Positions 1 through 6,754 of a stretch of 39,745 bases of DNA are shown here, piece by piece. Origin of the DNA: an uncultured Lachnospiraceae bacterium (GTDB taxonomy: Bacteria > Bacillota > Clostridia > Lachnospirales > Lachnospiraceae). The stretch covers positions 1 through 39,745 of the forward strand of contig CAJOMN010000024.1 of the NCBI GenBank assembly GCA_905235745.1, given 5' to 3'. The notes beneath the pieces are model-generated. The model made no database searches. It saw nothing but the letters and a program-made list of their open reading frames with translations, and was not told the origin of the DNA. Each line of letters starts with the position of its first letter. Within the stretch, counting starts at the first letter, position 1. Position numbers and translations under genes: made by a program.

Positions 1-153
1 GAGAGCTTGGAAAGCTATGAGCAATGGAAGAAATCCATCATAGACTACTATTCTGATCAACCCGTAAGTCAAACGCAGCATGAAAACCTTGACTATGATA
101 GTATAGCAAAACGAAATGCCCTGCTTGACAGTTCACAAAAGAAGAAAAAATAA
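1..153 (+). CDS. C-terminal end of an unrecognised protein (partial)
   Basis: Frame 1 is open from the first base to a TAA at 151-153, giving 50 residues rich in Lys, Asp and Ser and ending in KKKK. I do not recognise the family. It lies on the plus strand, unlike the genes that follow, and is followed at once by a tandem 11-bp repeat and a guaA-like end, so it may be the last gene of a neighbouring mobile element. The start lies outside the window. That it is coding rests only on the open frame and its amino-acid composition. Confidence 0.45.
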   Translation, partial: ESLESYEQWKKSIIDYYSDQPVSQTQHENLDYDSIAKRNALLDSSQKKKK

Positions 154-156
154 ATT

Positions 157-178
157 TTGTACTCAAATTGTACTCAAA
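157..178. repeat. Tandem 11-bp repeat, two perfect copies
   Basis: TTGTACTCAAA occurs twice back to back, directly after the stop codon of the partial plus-strand gene. Short direct repeats like this occur at the ends of tyrosine-integrase elements as arm-type or core-flanking sites. That role is inferred from position only. Confidence 0.6.
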
Positions 179-235
179 AGGCAAACAATAATCCAGCAAA
201 CCCAGTATTTACAAGGCTTACGGGATTTTTTTAAT

Positions 236-274
236 TCACTCCAGCTCTATAAGTTCTTTGTTCTTCTTAAACAT
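236..274 (-). other. guaA-3'-end-like sequence, candidate attachment site
   Basis: On the minus strand a 12-codon reading frame ends in I-E-L-E-stop (250-236). The real guaA at 6755-8353 also ends T-I-E-L-E-stop, in the same orientation. The 15 bases ending at each stop agree at 11 positions, including an unbroken 8-mer (243-250 and 6762-6769). The 3' end of guaA is a known integration hotspot for genomic islands, which leave a copy of the gene end at the far junction. I infer a decayed att site. The 12-codon frame itself is unlikely to be a gene. Confidence 0.4.
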
Positions 275-350
275 ATATGTTTAGTTTTAGCATAAAATAT
301 GGCGTATATTTCTCTCATTTCCACATTTTATTCTGACTATCTGATTTTTT

Positions 351-368
351 GTTGCCAAAGTGTTGCCA
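351..368. repeat. Two copies of GTTGCCA, 11 bp apart
   Basis: GTTGCCA at 351-357 recurs at 362-368, an 11-bp period that matches the spacing of the repeat at 157-178. It lies in the gap upstream of the toxin stop codon. Integrase binding repeats are a plausible reading, but no integrase gene adjoins this side. Otherwise I see nothing in 275-400. Confidence 0.4.
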
Positions 369-400
369 GTGGTTGTTTTCGATACACCTCCCGAAAGTAA

Positions 401-748
401 TCATTCTCCCCAATAATCTATGGATTCCTGTGTTCGTCCGGATATACCAAACAGCTTCATCATAAAATCTTCGCGTTCGTTAAACATCTGGACAACGACG
501 ACTTTCCTTGCTTCAATCCTGTAGATAAAATAATTATGATTCGTAAACAGATACCAGTAATCCGTATCAATATCATACATACGGGATATATTGATACCGC
601 TTTCATCATGCTGGCCAAGCATGTCCACATGATCCGCCAAAGCTGTCAGAATTTCTTTCGCTTTTTCCTCACCATACTCCCCGGTAAGCTCTTTTTTGAG
701 TTCCAAAAGCTTCCTTTTAACGAGCTGGGAATACTCAACCTTCTTCAT
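401..748 (-). CDS. RelE/ParE superfamily toxin of a type II toxin-antitoxin pair
   Basis: A 115-aa protein of the usual size for RelE/ParE mRNA-interferase or gyrase-type toxins. It has an N-terminal helical hairpin (about 5-45, Lys/Glu-rich) followed by a beta-rich core: the Y-W-Y-L-F-T/Y-F-I-Y-R-I-E strands at about 64-80 and V-V-V-V-Q-M-F at about 83-89. These are the typical strand pair of the fold. The start is 3 bp after the antitoxin stop, so the two are one transcript in antitoxin-first order. The family fits by shape and by partner; the molecular target cannot be told from sequence. The antitoxin should repress the shared promoter at 1031-1059. Confidence 0.8.
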   Translation of the reverse strand: MKKVEYSQLVKRKLLELKKELTGEYGEEKAKEILTALADHVDMLGQHDESGINISRMYDIDTDYWYLFTNHNYFIYRIEARKVVVVQMFNEREDFMMKLFGISGRTQESIDYWGE

Positions 749-751
749 TAA

Positions 752-1006
752 CTATATCCCCAGTTCTTTTCTAAGTTCTTTAGAGGATATTGTTCCCTCC
801 GCGGCAATGGACTGTTCTCCCTTTTGCATCTCAATCTGAAATCTATATAATGCAAGCTGCTTTTCCAGGTCATCCAGCTCCTGCATATTTATCATTGCGA
901 TCTGCCCATGACCATTCTTAGTAAGGTATACACGATTGCCATAGTTTACCTCTTTAACAACACTGGTATAGTTTCTAAGATCGGAAATCGGTTTTATGTT
1001 TGGCAT
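752..1006 (-). CDS. Phd/YefM family antitoxin
   Basis: An 84-aa protein starting M-P-N-I-K-P-I-S-D-L-R, the characteristic Phd/YefM N-terminus (I-x-x-S-D-L-R-N), which forms the DNA-binding dimer domain. The C-terminal third is the charged tail expected to bind and block the toxin. I chose the ATG at 1006 rather than one at 1024 because GAGGAGG sits 7 bases upstream of it; the 1024 ATG overlaps that ribosome binding site. The toxin follows 3 bp after the stop. Such pairs are common in mobile islands, which fits this region. Confidence 0.88.
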   Translation of the reverse strand: MPNIKPISDLRNYTSVVKEVNYGNRVYLTKNGHGQIAMINMQELDDLEKQLALYRFQIEMQKGEQSIAAEGTISSKELRKELGI

Positions 1007-1030
1007 AGTGTTGCCTCCTCTCATAAAGTC

Positions 1031-1059
1031 ATTTTATCATCATACCAGCATGCTTGCAA
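1031..1059 (-). promoter_or_regulatory. Promoter of the toxin-antitoxin operon
   Basis: On the minus strand TTGCAA (1059-1054), a 17-bp spacer and TAAAAT (1036-1031) preceded by TG, an extended -10. The palindrome AGCATGCT at 1048-1055 overlaps the -35 and could be an operator for the antitoxin. Start site and operator are inferred. Confidence 0.65.
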
Positions 1060-1089
1060 CATTATTTGTATGTAAATTTGCAGCAAAGT

Positions 1090-1686
1090 TTACTGCTTAA
1101 TTCTCTTTATTACCAGCAATTCTATTATGTCCACCACTCCATCTACGCCGAAATTGCTGCTGTTAATACACAGATCATAATTCCGTGAATCACCCCATTT
1201 ACCGCTGCAATAGTAGTTGTGATAGCTTTTTCTTGTGGCATCCTTACGTTTCATCAGACGCAGAGCCTCATCATGACTTAAATCATACTTGTCCATTATC
1301 CTCTTGCACTTCTCATCCTTATTCCCGAGCACAAAACCTGAGATCAAAGCAGGATTCCCTCGAAGAATATGCTCAGCGCATCTCCCGATCACAACGAACG
1401 ATTCTCCTTCATCTGCCATCTTCCTTATATATTCAAATTGAAAATTGGCAACATGCTCTTCAAGTGCATTGGAATATCCTGATACCGTTCTGGAAAAAAT
1501 CCTGTTCTTCGGTTTTTCATCATATTTCTTCAACAGATCAATATCTATACTCTTTTCATCAGCTATCGTCTGCAACAAATAGTGATCCAGAAACTTAATC
1601 CCAAATCTGTCCGCGAGCCTTTGTCCGGCCTCATGTCCACCGCTTCCAAATTCTCTTCCCAATGCTATTATTATCTGATTTTCCAT
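1090..1686 (-). CDS. Cytidylate kinase-like family protein
   Basis: A 198-aa P-loop protein of the cytidylate kinase-like (AAA_26) family. The N-terminus I-I-I-A-L-G-R-E-F-G-S-G-G-H is the family's modified nucleotide-binding loop, in which the usual GKS/T is replaced by G-S-G-G. The motif F-V-V-I-G-R-C-A (about 97-104) and the later D-x-x-x-R-K-x-Y-H-N-Y-Y-C-S region are also typical. Members are widespread in Firmicutes, and their substrate is mostly unproven; this is not the essential Cmk. It begins 18 bp after the stop of the SLC13-like transporter and is probably the last gene of that transcript. Confidence is high for the family and low for the reaction. Confidence 0.85.
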   Translation of the reverse strand: MENQIIIALGREFGSGGHEAGQRLADRFGIKFLDHYLLQTIADEKSIDIDLLKKYDEKPKNRIFSRTVSGYSNALEEHVANFQFEYIRKMADEGESFVVIGRCAEHILRGNPALISGFVLGNKDEKCKRIMDKYDLSHDEALRLMKRKDATRKSYHNYYCSGKWGDSRNYDLCINSSNFGVDGVVDIIELLVIKRIKQ

Positions 1687-1704
1687 TGAAGATATTCCCC
1701 TTTC

Positions 1705-3056
1705 CTAAAAATAGCGAAGATATATGCCTATCATACTTATAAGTATGATCATTACAGTTGCCGGCGCAAGATATTTACAGTACTTGCCCCACCCGATCAT
1801 ATATCCATTCTTAGAAGCGATCGAAATGCCCACAACATTTGCCGATGCGCCGATAGGTGTACCCGAACCGCCAATATCCGTTCCAATGGCAAGTGTCCAT
1901 GCAAGGACTGACAGATCAACTCCGGAGCTTGCTGCCAATGCCTTGATCACCGGTATCATAGTTGCTGCAAAAGGAATGTTGTCAACAAATGCACTGGCAA
2001 CCGCAGACAACCATAGAATGATAGCAATCATAAGCCTTGGATCATCACCGCTGATACTTTCGATCAGATCAGCAATCAGGTTTAACACTCCGGTTTTCTC
2101 GAGGCCGCCTACTACAATAAAAAGACCGATAAAAAAGGACAGCGTTTTATAATCGCCTTCTTTATAAACTTAACAGCTTCTTTTCCTGATGTCAGGAGCG
2201 TTGCAACAGCTATCATAACACCGATTGATGCCACGGTGAGTCCGGTTATGGCATGAGTTACAAGTAATATAACCGCCGACGCAAAGATAATACAGCTGAT
2301 TGCAAACCTTCCTCTTTCCTTTATCGCACTGACCGGCTCCGGGTATTCCTTTAATCCTTCGGTATTTGTGCCTTCAGCAAGTTCCTTTCTGAAACAAAGA
2401 TAAAAATACACTACAGTGAATATAAGTGAAATAACGGCCAGCATACCTGTATTCCTTATAAAATCTGCAAATGTATATCCCAGGGATGTTCCAATTATTA
2501 TGTTAGGCGGATCACCACACATCGTAGCTGCACCGCCAAGATTGGAGCAAAACACCTCGGCAAGTATAACCGGTATCGGTGAAAACCCAAGCAGTCCCGC
2601 AAGCTCCACCGTTACGGATGCCAGGAAGAGTATAACGGTTATGGAATCTATAAACATCGCAAGCACAAATGATATCACCATGAAAGTGATCAAAATAGGA
2701 ACCGCCCGGTATTTTACAGCCTTGGCGATCCTTAAACACAGCCATCTGAAAAAGCCTGACGCACCCATGCCTTCAACCATTATCATCATCCCATATATAA
2801 AAACTATCGTCGACCAGTTTATTCCGGAAGAAGCATTACCTGTAGCACTATTTTCATACCAGAAGCCCCGGTTCACAAATACTTTATAGTTTAATATCTC
2901 ACCTACCGCCTCTGCATCATGCATGCAGATTCCAAATACTACAATGAGCATCAGCAGTCCGCACCCAAGCGAGACCCACTGACGTTCTATCTTTTCGGAG
3001 ACTATCAGTGCAAACATCACCACAAAAACAGCCACCGCAATTATCTGCGCTGTCAC
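1705..3056 (-). pseudogene. SLC13/ArsB-NhaD-type anion or Na+ permease, broken by a -1 frameshift
   Basis: Two frames together encode one ion-transporter-superfamily permease of about 450 aa. The upstream frame (3056 to about 2155) has about seven membrane helices and the signature C-G-D-P-P-N-I-I-I-G-T (about residues 170-180). The downstream frame carries the second repeat, including D-N-I-P-F-A-A-T-M-I-P and G-S-G-T-P-I-G-A-S-A-N-V-V-G. Family-like residues D-Y-K-T-L-S-F-F-I-G-L-F directly follow K-K-A if one base is restored between 2155 and 2154, so a single base is missing there. The start is GTG at 3056 with a GAGAGGAAAAG ribosome site. Substrate (Na+/H+, arsenite, dicarboxylate) is not determinable. 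It may be a true pseudogene or a sequencing error. Confidence 0.8.
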
Positions 3057-3111
3057 ATTCTTTTCCTCTCTTTCCTCTGCTATTTATTCTGTAGACGTGA
3101 AGGAAAGAAAT

Positions 3112-3537
3112 CTATTTCTGACCGTCCTTATGATGAATATAACGTATAATGGATGCGTTACCATGGCATTGCATCCTGTATGGATTTGCTGTTATACGCT
3201 TTAATAAAAGCAGTATTCCGGCAACAAAGAAATCAAAAATACAGACAAGTGTTTTCAATCTTTCTTCTCTGACAGAATCATCTCTGTCAGCTGCTTCACG
3301 GATTTCAAAATGTTCCCCCCTTATCTGCTTCGGCTCTGCCTGCATTTCGGAAAATGTATGGCTCAGATATGAACGCAATTCGTTGACAGGATCATCGTTG
3401 GATATCCAACCGGTTTCCGGATGAATTCCAGTGCCCCAAAGACCAAGTATAATAGCTATGCCTGTAATGAGACATGCAATACGGACATATCCTGTTGTAT
3501 TCCTTTTATATAAAAAACGCCTAAACATATCATTCAT
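3112..3537 (-). CDS. Unrecognised two-helix membrane protein
   Basis: A 141-aa protein with a basic N-terminus, a hydrophobic segment at about 17-36, a charged loop of roughly 55 residues and a second hydrophobic segment at about 95-111. The C-terminus I-I-R-Y-I-H-H-K-D-G-Q-K closely resembles the tail of the protein at 5962-6366 (I-V-A-Y-I-H-D-L-D-G-M-K), and the topology is the same, so the two look like diverged paralogues. The start overlaps the stop of the YitT gene in ATGAATGA, an arrangement that suggests translational coupling. No function is assigned. The transporter gene begins 55 bp downstream. Confidence 0.65.
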   Translation of the reverse strand: MNDMFRRFLYKRNTTGYVRIACLITGIAIILGLWGTGIHPETGWISNDDPVNELRSYLSHTFSEMQAEPKQIRGEHFEIREAADRDDSVREERLKTLVCIFDFFVAGILLLLKRITANPYRMQCHGNASIIRYIHHKDGQK

Positions 3538-4429
3538 GATTCTTTACTATGTCCGCCACATCCTGCAACGAAATAAACGCCCCCTTATCTATATCGTGTA
3601 CTATATTTTTCAATTTGTTGATCTGAAAGCGATTTACTATAAAATATATTATTTCCTTCTCTTCCTTTGAATATCCGCCAATTGCCTCTACTATAGTACC
3701 GCTTGACTCAAAATGTTCGGATAAAGCATCCGATATCTCATTTGCTTTTACTGTAACGATCATTGCGCATTTTGATCTGTCAAATCCCTCCGTGATAAAA
3801 TCTATGGTCCTCGACCCAACATAGTATGTGACAATGGAATACAAAGGTAAAACCCAGCTCTGAATCGCAATCCCGCATATTGTATATAGCAGGGTATTAA
3901 ACAGCATCACAAATGTTCCGAGGGATATGCCTAATCTTTTGGCAAATATGACAGAGAGAACATCTATACCATCAATCGCTCCCCCAAAACGAATTGTCAT
4001 ACCGCTTCCTACTCCTGAAATAACACCACCAAAAACCGCACATAACAATAAATCCGATCCCGCAAGAGGTGAAATAAACGAAACATCAACGGGAAGTACA
4101 TCCATGATCATAAACGAGACAAACGAGTATACCGCTACGGCAAAAATCGAATATACAGTAAAGGTAAGCCCCTGTCTCTTAAGACCATAAATAAATATGG
4201 GTACATTTATAATAATCAGAAATAGTGAAAGCGTTAAATAATCCGGAGTCAGCTGATCCAGCAGCATTGACAAGCCCGATATGCCACTATCGTACAGCTT
4301 CACCGGAAACAGAAACATTGTAACGCCAAATGAATTTATTATCCCCGCAATCAATAGCATGAGGATATTAACCGCCCTGATCTCCTTCAATGCATCTCTT
4401 AATGATATTTTTGCTCTTGTTTTTGACAT
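3530..4429 (-). CDS. YitT family membrane protein (DUF161 plus DUF2179)
   Basis: A 299-aa protein of the YitT/YebE family: five or six hydrophobic segments in the first 200 residues with the family motif G-G-x-I-D-G-I-D-V-L-S, then a soluble DUF2179 domain (about 215-299, C-A-M-I-V-T-V-K and I-E-A-I-G-G-Y-S). The family is common in Firmicutes, often in several copies; its transport substrate is unknown. I chose the ATG at 4429 because AAAGGGGAGATGT lies just upstream; an in-frame ATG at 4468 would place 13 atypical residues in front. It sits 42 bp downstream of the Ca2+/Na+ antiporter. Confidence 0.88.
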   Translation of the reverse strand: MSKTRAKISLRDALKEIRAVNILMLLIAGIINSFGVTMFLFPVKLYDSGISGLSMLLDQLTPDYLTLSLFLIIINVPIFIYGLKRQGLTFTVYSIFAVAVYSFVSFMIMDVLPVDVSFISPLAGSDLLLCAVFGGVISGVGSGMTIRFGGAIDGIDVLSVIFAKRLGISLGTFVMLFNTLLYTICGIAIQSWVLPLYSIVTYYVGSRTIDFITEGFDRSKCAMIVTVKANEISDALSEHFESSGTIVEAIGGYSKEEKEIIYFIVNRFQINKLKNIVHDIDKGAFISLQDVADIVKNHE

Positions 4430-4471
4430 TACATCTCCCCTTTCGCATTTATGAAAAAGCATTACCATTTA

Positions 4472-5452
4472 CTATCTGAGTATTGCAAATACAACATCCG
4501 CAGCATAGATCATAAGCATCAATATTCCTTCTCCACGAGCAATTCTCCTCGAAGTAAAAGCAAATATATATGATATTCCGCTGACTAATGCGAGTATAAT
4601 TAAGTCGTATACAGATGCCATATTTATTGATACAGGATGTATCAATGCCGATATTCCCAAAATAAACAGAAGATTAAAAATATTAGAGCCAATAACATTT
4701 CCGATCGCCATACCCGTTTCACCCTTTCCGGCTGCAACTGCAGATGTGACAAGTTCGGGAAGGGATGTACCGATTGCAACGATTGTAAGTCCTATAAGTG
4801 TTTCTGTCATACCGGCTGCTCTTGCGATTTCTTTTGCACTGTTCACAACAACCTGTCCTCCGACAATGATCAGTCCAAGTCCGATCACAATATACAATAA
4901 GCACTTCCATATAGGCTCTTTACCGTTTTGTTCCTCATCAGAAGGATTCTTCCTCGCTTTTAAGATCAGAAAAACAATATACCCGATAAACATTACTGCA
5001 AGGATGAATGCAATCGGTCGCGATACAACAGCCACCTCACGATCCATGCTGTATTCGATAAAACGTCCACCTGCCAACACCGGGCCGCAGGATACCAAAA
5101 GCAGCAATATGGTGGTAATGATTGCAAACGGGAAATCCCGCTTTAATACAATTCCGTCAACAGGAAGAGGATAAATGATTGCACACATTCCGAGAACGCC
5201 CAACAGATTAAAAATATTGGAGCCTACAACATTACTGAGTGCGATCTCGTTTGAGTCTTGAAACGCAGCAACTGTACTGACTGCCATTTCCGGTGCACTT
5301 GTCCCAAGCGCAACAATCGTTAAACCGATGATTAGCCCGGGAACATTAAAATTCCTTGCGAGCGCTGAGCTTCCACCCACGAATATGTCAGCACCCTTAA
5401 CAAGACATACAAAACCTACTATCAAAAGCAGTATTTGAAGCAGAATATGCAT
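4472..5452 (-). CDS. Calcium/sodium antiporter, CaCA superfamily (YrbG-like)
   Basis: A 326-aa integral membrane exchanger with the two inverted CaCA repeats. The alpha-1 motif A-L-G-T-S-A-P-E-M-A-V-S (about residues 48-59) and alpha-2 motif A-I-G-T-S-L-P-E-L-V-T-S (about 226-237) carry the ion-binding Glu in each repeat, and each is followed by G-N-V-(V/I)-G-S-N-I-F-N. About ten helices are expected. It probably exchanges cytoplasmic Ca2+ for Na+ or K+. The start at 5452 has GGAGGAATG upstream. Its leader overlaps a stretch encoding the first residues of a pyruvate kinase (5511-5552), suggesting that a deletion brought this gene to its present position. Confidence 0.92.
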   Translation of the reverse strand: MHILLQILLLIVGFVCLVKGADIFVGGSSALARNFNVPGLIIGLTIVALGTSAPEMAVSTVAAFQDSNEIALSNVVGSNIFNLLGVLGMCAIIYPLPVDGIVLKRDFPFAIITTILLLLVSCGPVLAGGRFIEYSMDREVAVVSRPIAFILAVMFIGYIVFLILKARKNPSDEEQNGKEPIWKCLLYIVIGLGLIIVGGQVVVNSAKEIARAAGMTETLIGLTIVAIGTSLPELVTSAVAAGKGETGMAIGNVIGSNIFNLLFILGISALIHPVSINMASVYDLIILALVSGISYIFAFTSRRIARGEGILMLMIYAADVVFAILR

Positions 5453-5510
5453 AGAAACATTCCTCCTTTATCGTTTCCAGACGTATGGTGTTGGTACTGC
5501 CTGACTGTTT

Positions 5511-5552
5511 GCTTGCCTGCCCGATCGTGCATATGATCTTAGTCTTTCTCAT
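5511..5552 (-). pseudogene. Remnant of a pyruvate kinase N-terminus
   Basis: From an ATG at 5552 the minus strand reads M-R-K-T-K-I-I-C-T-I-G-Q-A-S. The first eleven residues equal the conserved start of bacterial pyruvate kinase (M-R-K-T-K-I-I-C-T-I-G-P-A-S), with one Pro-to-Gln change explained by a single base. Similarity then stops, and the frame runs on into the antiporter gene. The ATG overlaps the end of the small gene at 5539-5709. I infer that pyk once followed that gene and was deleted. Fourteen residues is short, so chance is not fully excluded. Confidence 0.5.
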
Positions 5553-5709
5553 CTTCCTTCGCCCTCTCTGCTTCTTCGGTTTCTGTGTCCTCTTTATCTT
5601 CATCCTTCTTAGGATTCTCAGATAAACCGCCGTTTTCCATCCTCCAGCCAAATATACCTGCCGCCAGGGCTATTACACACATTATTGCTACTAATATATT
5701 TGATAACAT
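5539..5709 (-). CDS. Small one-helix membrane protein with acidic tail
   Basis: A 56-aa protein: M-L-S-N-I-L-V-A-I followed by a hydrophobic segment to about residue 20, then a highly charged C-terminal half dominated by Glu, Asp and Lys. The ATG at 5709 was chosen over one at 5751 because CCGGAGGGAAGAG directly precedes it and it leaves a 19-bp gap to the upstream gene. I do not recognise it. It lies between another tiny membrane protein and the Ca2+/Na+ antiporter and could be an accessory subunit; that is a guess from position. Confidence 0.6.
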   Translation of the reverse strand: MLSNILVAIMCVIALAAGIFGWRMENGGLSENPKKDEDKEDTETEEAERAKEDEKD

Positions 5710-5728
5710 CTCTCTTCCCTCCGGTTTC

Positions 5729-5875
5729 TCAGTCAGTGATCTTGTAACCATATTTGATCTTTCGGTATATCTTCCAAATGATCACCGCAGGTAATGAAAT
5801 AACCAAAAACAGCGAAGTCCCGCCACCGATAATAGCCATAATTCCAAAAACAATATACGAAAATATCTGATTCAT
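5729..5875 (-). CDS. Small hydrophobic membrane protein
   Basis: A 48-aa protein starting M-N-Q-I-F-S-Y-I-V-F, hydrophobic from about 5 to 35 with a Gly-rich stretch (I-I-G-G-G-T-S) that may form a break or hairpin, ending in the basic tail W-K-I-Y-R-K-I-K-Y-G-Y. The ATG at 5875 has GGAGGTTATC immediately upstream and is preferred to an in-frame ATG at 5941. Function is unknown. It is transcribed with the following small gene and the antiporter. Confidence 0.6.
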   Translation of the reverse strand: MNQIFSYIVFGIMAIIGGGTSLFLVISLPAVIIWKIYRKIKYGYKITD

Positions 5876-5961
5876 GATAACCTCCATCTCTTTTTCCATA
5901 ACAAAACAAGGCAAACGTATTCTACGCTTACCTGATAACATGTAACGATCTTTAATTGAGA

Positions 5962-6366
5962 TTAGGGCTTCATTCCATCCAGATCATGGATATAGGCAAC
6001 AATCCATTTATGACTTGTAGATACCGGTCTGTAGAAATATATATGATAAAGCACAAATGTGCCTATGAGAACAAAGAGGCTGTTTATAACCGCATATACC
6101 GGTGTCGTCCTGGAACCGGTAAACCTTCCGGTCGCAGAATTTCTGGAAGTAATACATTTTACTACTGAATATCCGGTGAATACGTTCGTAAAAATATCGT
6201 AAGTATTATTCTCCGGGGATGCTATCGAACTCGAATTACCAAAGCCCGCATAAGTGATCCTGTCAAGCTCTGGTTTCTCATATACTGTACATACAATCAG
6301 AACAATTATAAAACACAGGAAGAACCTTCTATAATGACCATTTTTGTCACGGAACAATCTGAACAT
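5962..6366 (-). CDS. Unrecognised two-helix membrane protein, paralogue of the 3112-3537 product
   Basis: A 134-aa protein: basic N-terminus M-F-R-L-F-R-D-K, hydrophobic segment about 14-28, an exposed loop of about 65 residues rich in Ser, Thr and Asn, a second hydrophobic segment about 92-110, and a tail ending Y-I-H-D-L-D-G-M-K-P. Topology and tail match the protein at 3112-3537. The ribosome site GGAGG is well placed for the ATG at 6366. It appears to be the first gene of the transport cluster. Directly upstream lie fragments of a recombinase and other genes, so its promoter may have come with the rearrangement. No function assigned. Confidence 0.6.
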   Translation of the reverse strand: MFRLFRDKNGHYRRFFLCFIIVLIVCTVYEKPELDRITYAGFGNSSSIASPENNTYDIFTNVFTGYSVVKCITSRNSATGRFTGSRTTPVYAVINSLFVLIGTFVLYHIYFYRPVSTSHKWIVAYIHDLDGMKP

Positions 6367-6392
6367 TATAAAAAACCTCCTTCCTGCAGATA

Positions 6393-6520
6393 CTAATTCT
6401 TCTCAAAAAATTCCTTAGCAATCATACAATAAAAGTCCACGAAGTTCAATCTTTTTCTACAAGCTTATGATCACGTGTACATGCGATAGAGTTGATGTGA
6501 TAAAACAGTTTCTCAGACAT
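6393..6520 (-). pseudogene. Remnant of a small gene downstream of the recombinase fragment
   Basis: An ATG at 6520 overlaps the recombinase stop and opens a 24-codon frame ending D-H-K-L-V-E-K-D (stop at 6446). A second frame, ending at 6393, reads L-N-F-V-D-F-Y-C-M-I-A-K-E-F-F-E-K-N. Joined by one frameshift near 6450 they would form a single protein of roughly 42 residues. I do not recognise it. Both pieces have plausible protein character but are too short for a firm call. Confidence 0.35.
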
Positions 6521-6623
6521 CCTCTTCACCATCCTTCCCCATACGCTCGATATCCAAACGATCCACCATCTCTGTCTGCTTTGACGGGAAGAGGTGTGCG
6601 TAATGATACGTGATATTTCTATG
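6513..6623 (-). pseudogene. C-terminal fragment of a tyrosine recombinase (integrase)
   Basis: The minus strand from 6623 to a TGA at 6513 reads H-R-N-I-T-Y-H-Y-A-H-L-F-P-S-K-Q-T-E-M and about 17 further residues. H-Y-A-H-L-F-P-S-K-Q is the hallmark end of phage/ICE-type tyrosine integrases, in which the Tyr of Y-A-H-L is the nucleophile. The rest of the gene is missing, and residues seem to be lost between H-R-N-I and T-Y. It lies about 130 bp beyond the 3' end of guaA, where integrases of guaA-specific islands are found. It is a dead remnant. Confidence 0.75.
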
Positions 6624-6712
6624 ACAAGTTCCGTGCTTGGCTTCAGGAAGCCAAAAAACTTAAAGACGGAGAAATCACGAAAGATCAGTACGATGACTGG
6701 CGCTACAAATAT
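6614..6712 (+). pseudogene. Coding-like fragment of an unrecognised protein
   Basis: After a TGA at 6611-6613 the plus strand reads Y-F-Y-D-K-F-R-A-W-L-Q-E-A-K-K-L-K-D-G-E, followed by I-T-K-D-Q-Y-D-D-W-R-Y-K-Y, a convincing soluble helical sequence. The frame then runs into the antisense of guaA, where the protein character is lost. It has no start codon of its own and abuts the recombinase fragment head to head. I do not recognise the source; it is probably a piece of a mobile-element gene brought in by rearrangement. Confidence 0.4.
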
Positions 6713-6754
6713 GTTTGCAGGCCGCATAAACACTGGGTTCTTTTCAAGAAAATA

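Noticed and set aside
2130-2136. Coding-strand heptamer T-TTT-TTA as a programmed -1 frameshift site in the SLC13-like permease
   Set aside because: The shift direction fits, but the family consensus is already in the downstream frame about 17 bases before the heptamer (D-Y-K-T-L-S), so the lesion lies upstream of it.
5397-5651. 84-residue frame as a gene
   Set aside because: It overlaps two better-supported genes and has no ribosome site. Only the internal pyruvate-kinase-like stretch is informative.
6446-6733. 95-residue minus-strand frame as a gene
   Set aside because: Its sequence is the wrong frame of the recombinase fragment and the antisense of the plus-strand fragment. Only its last 24 codons have any protein character.
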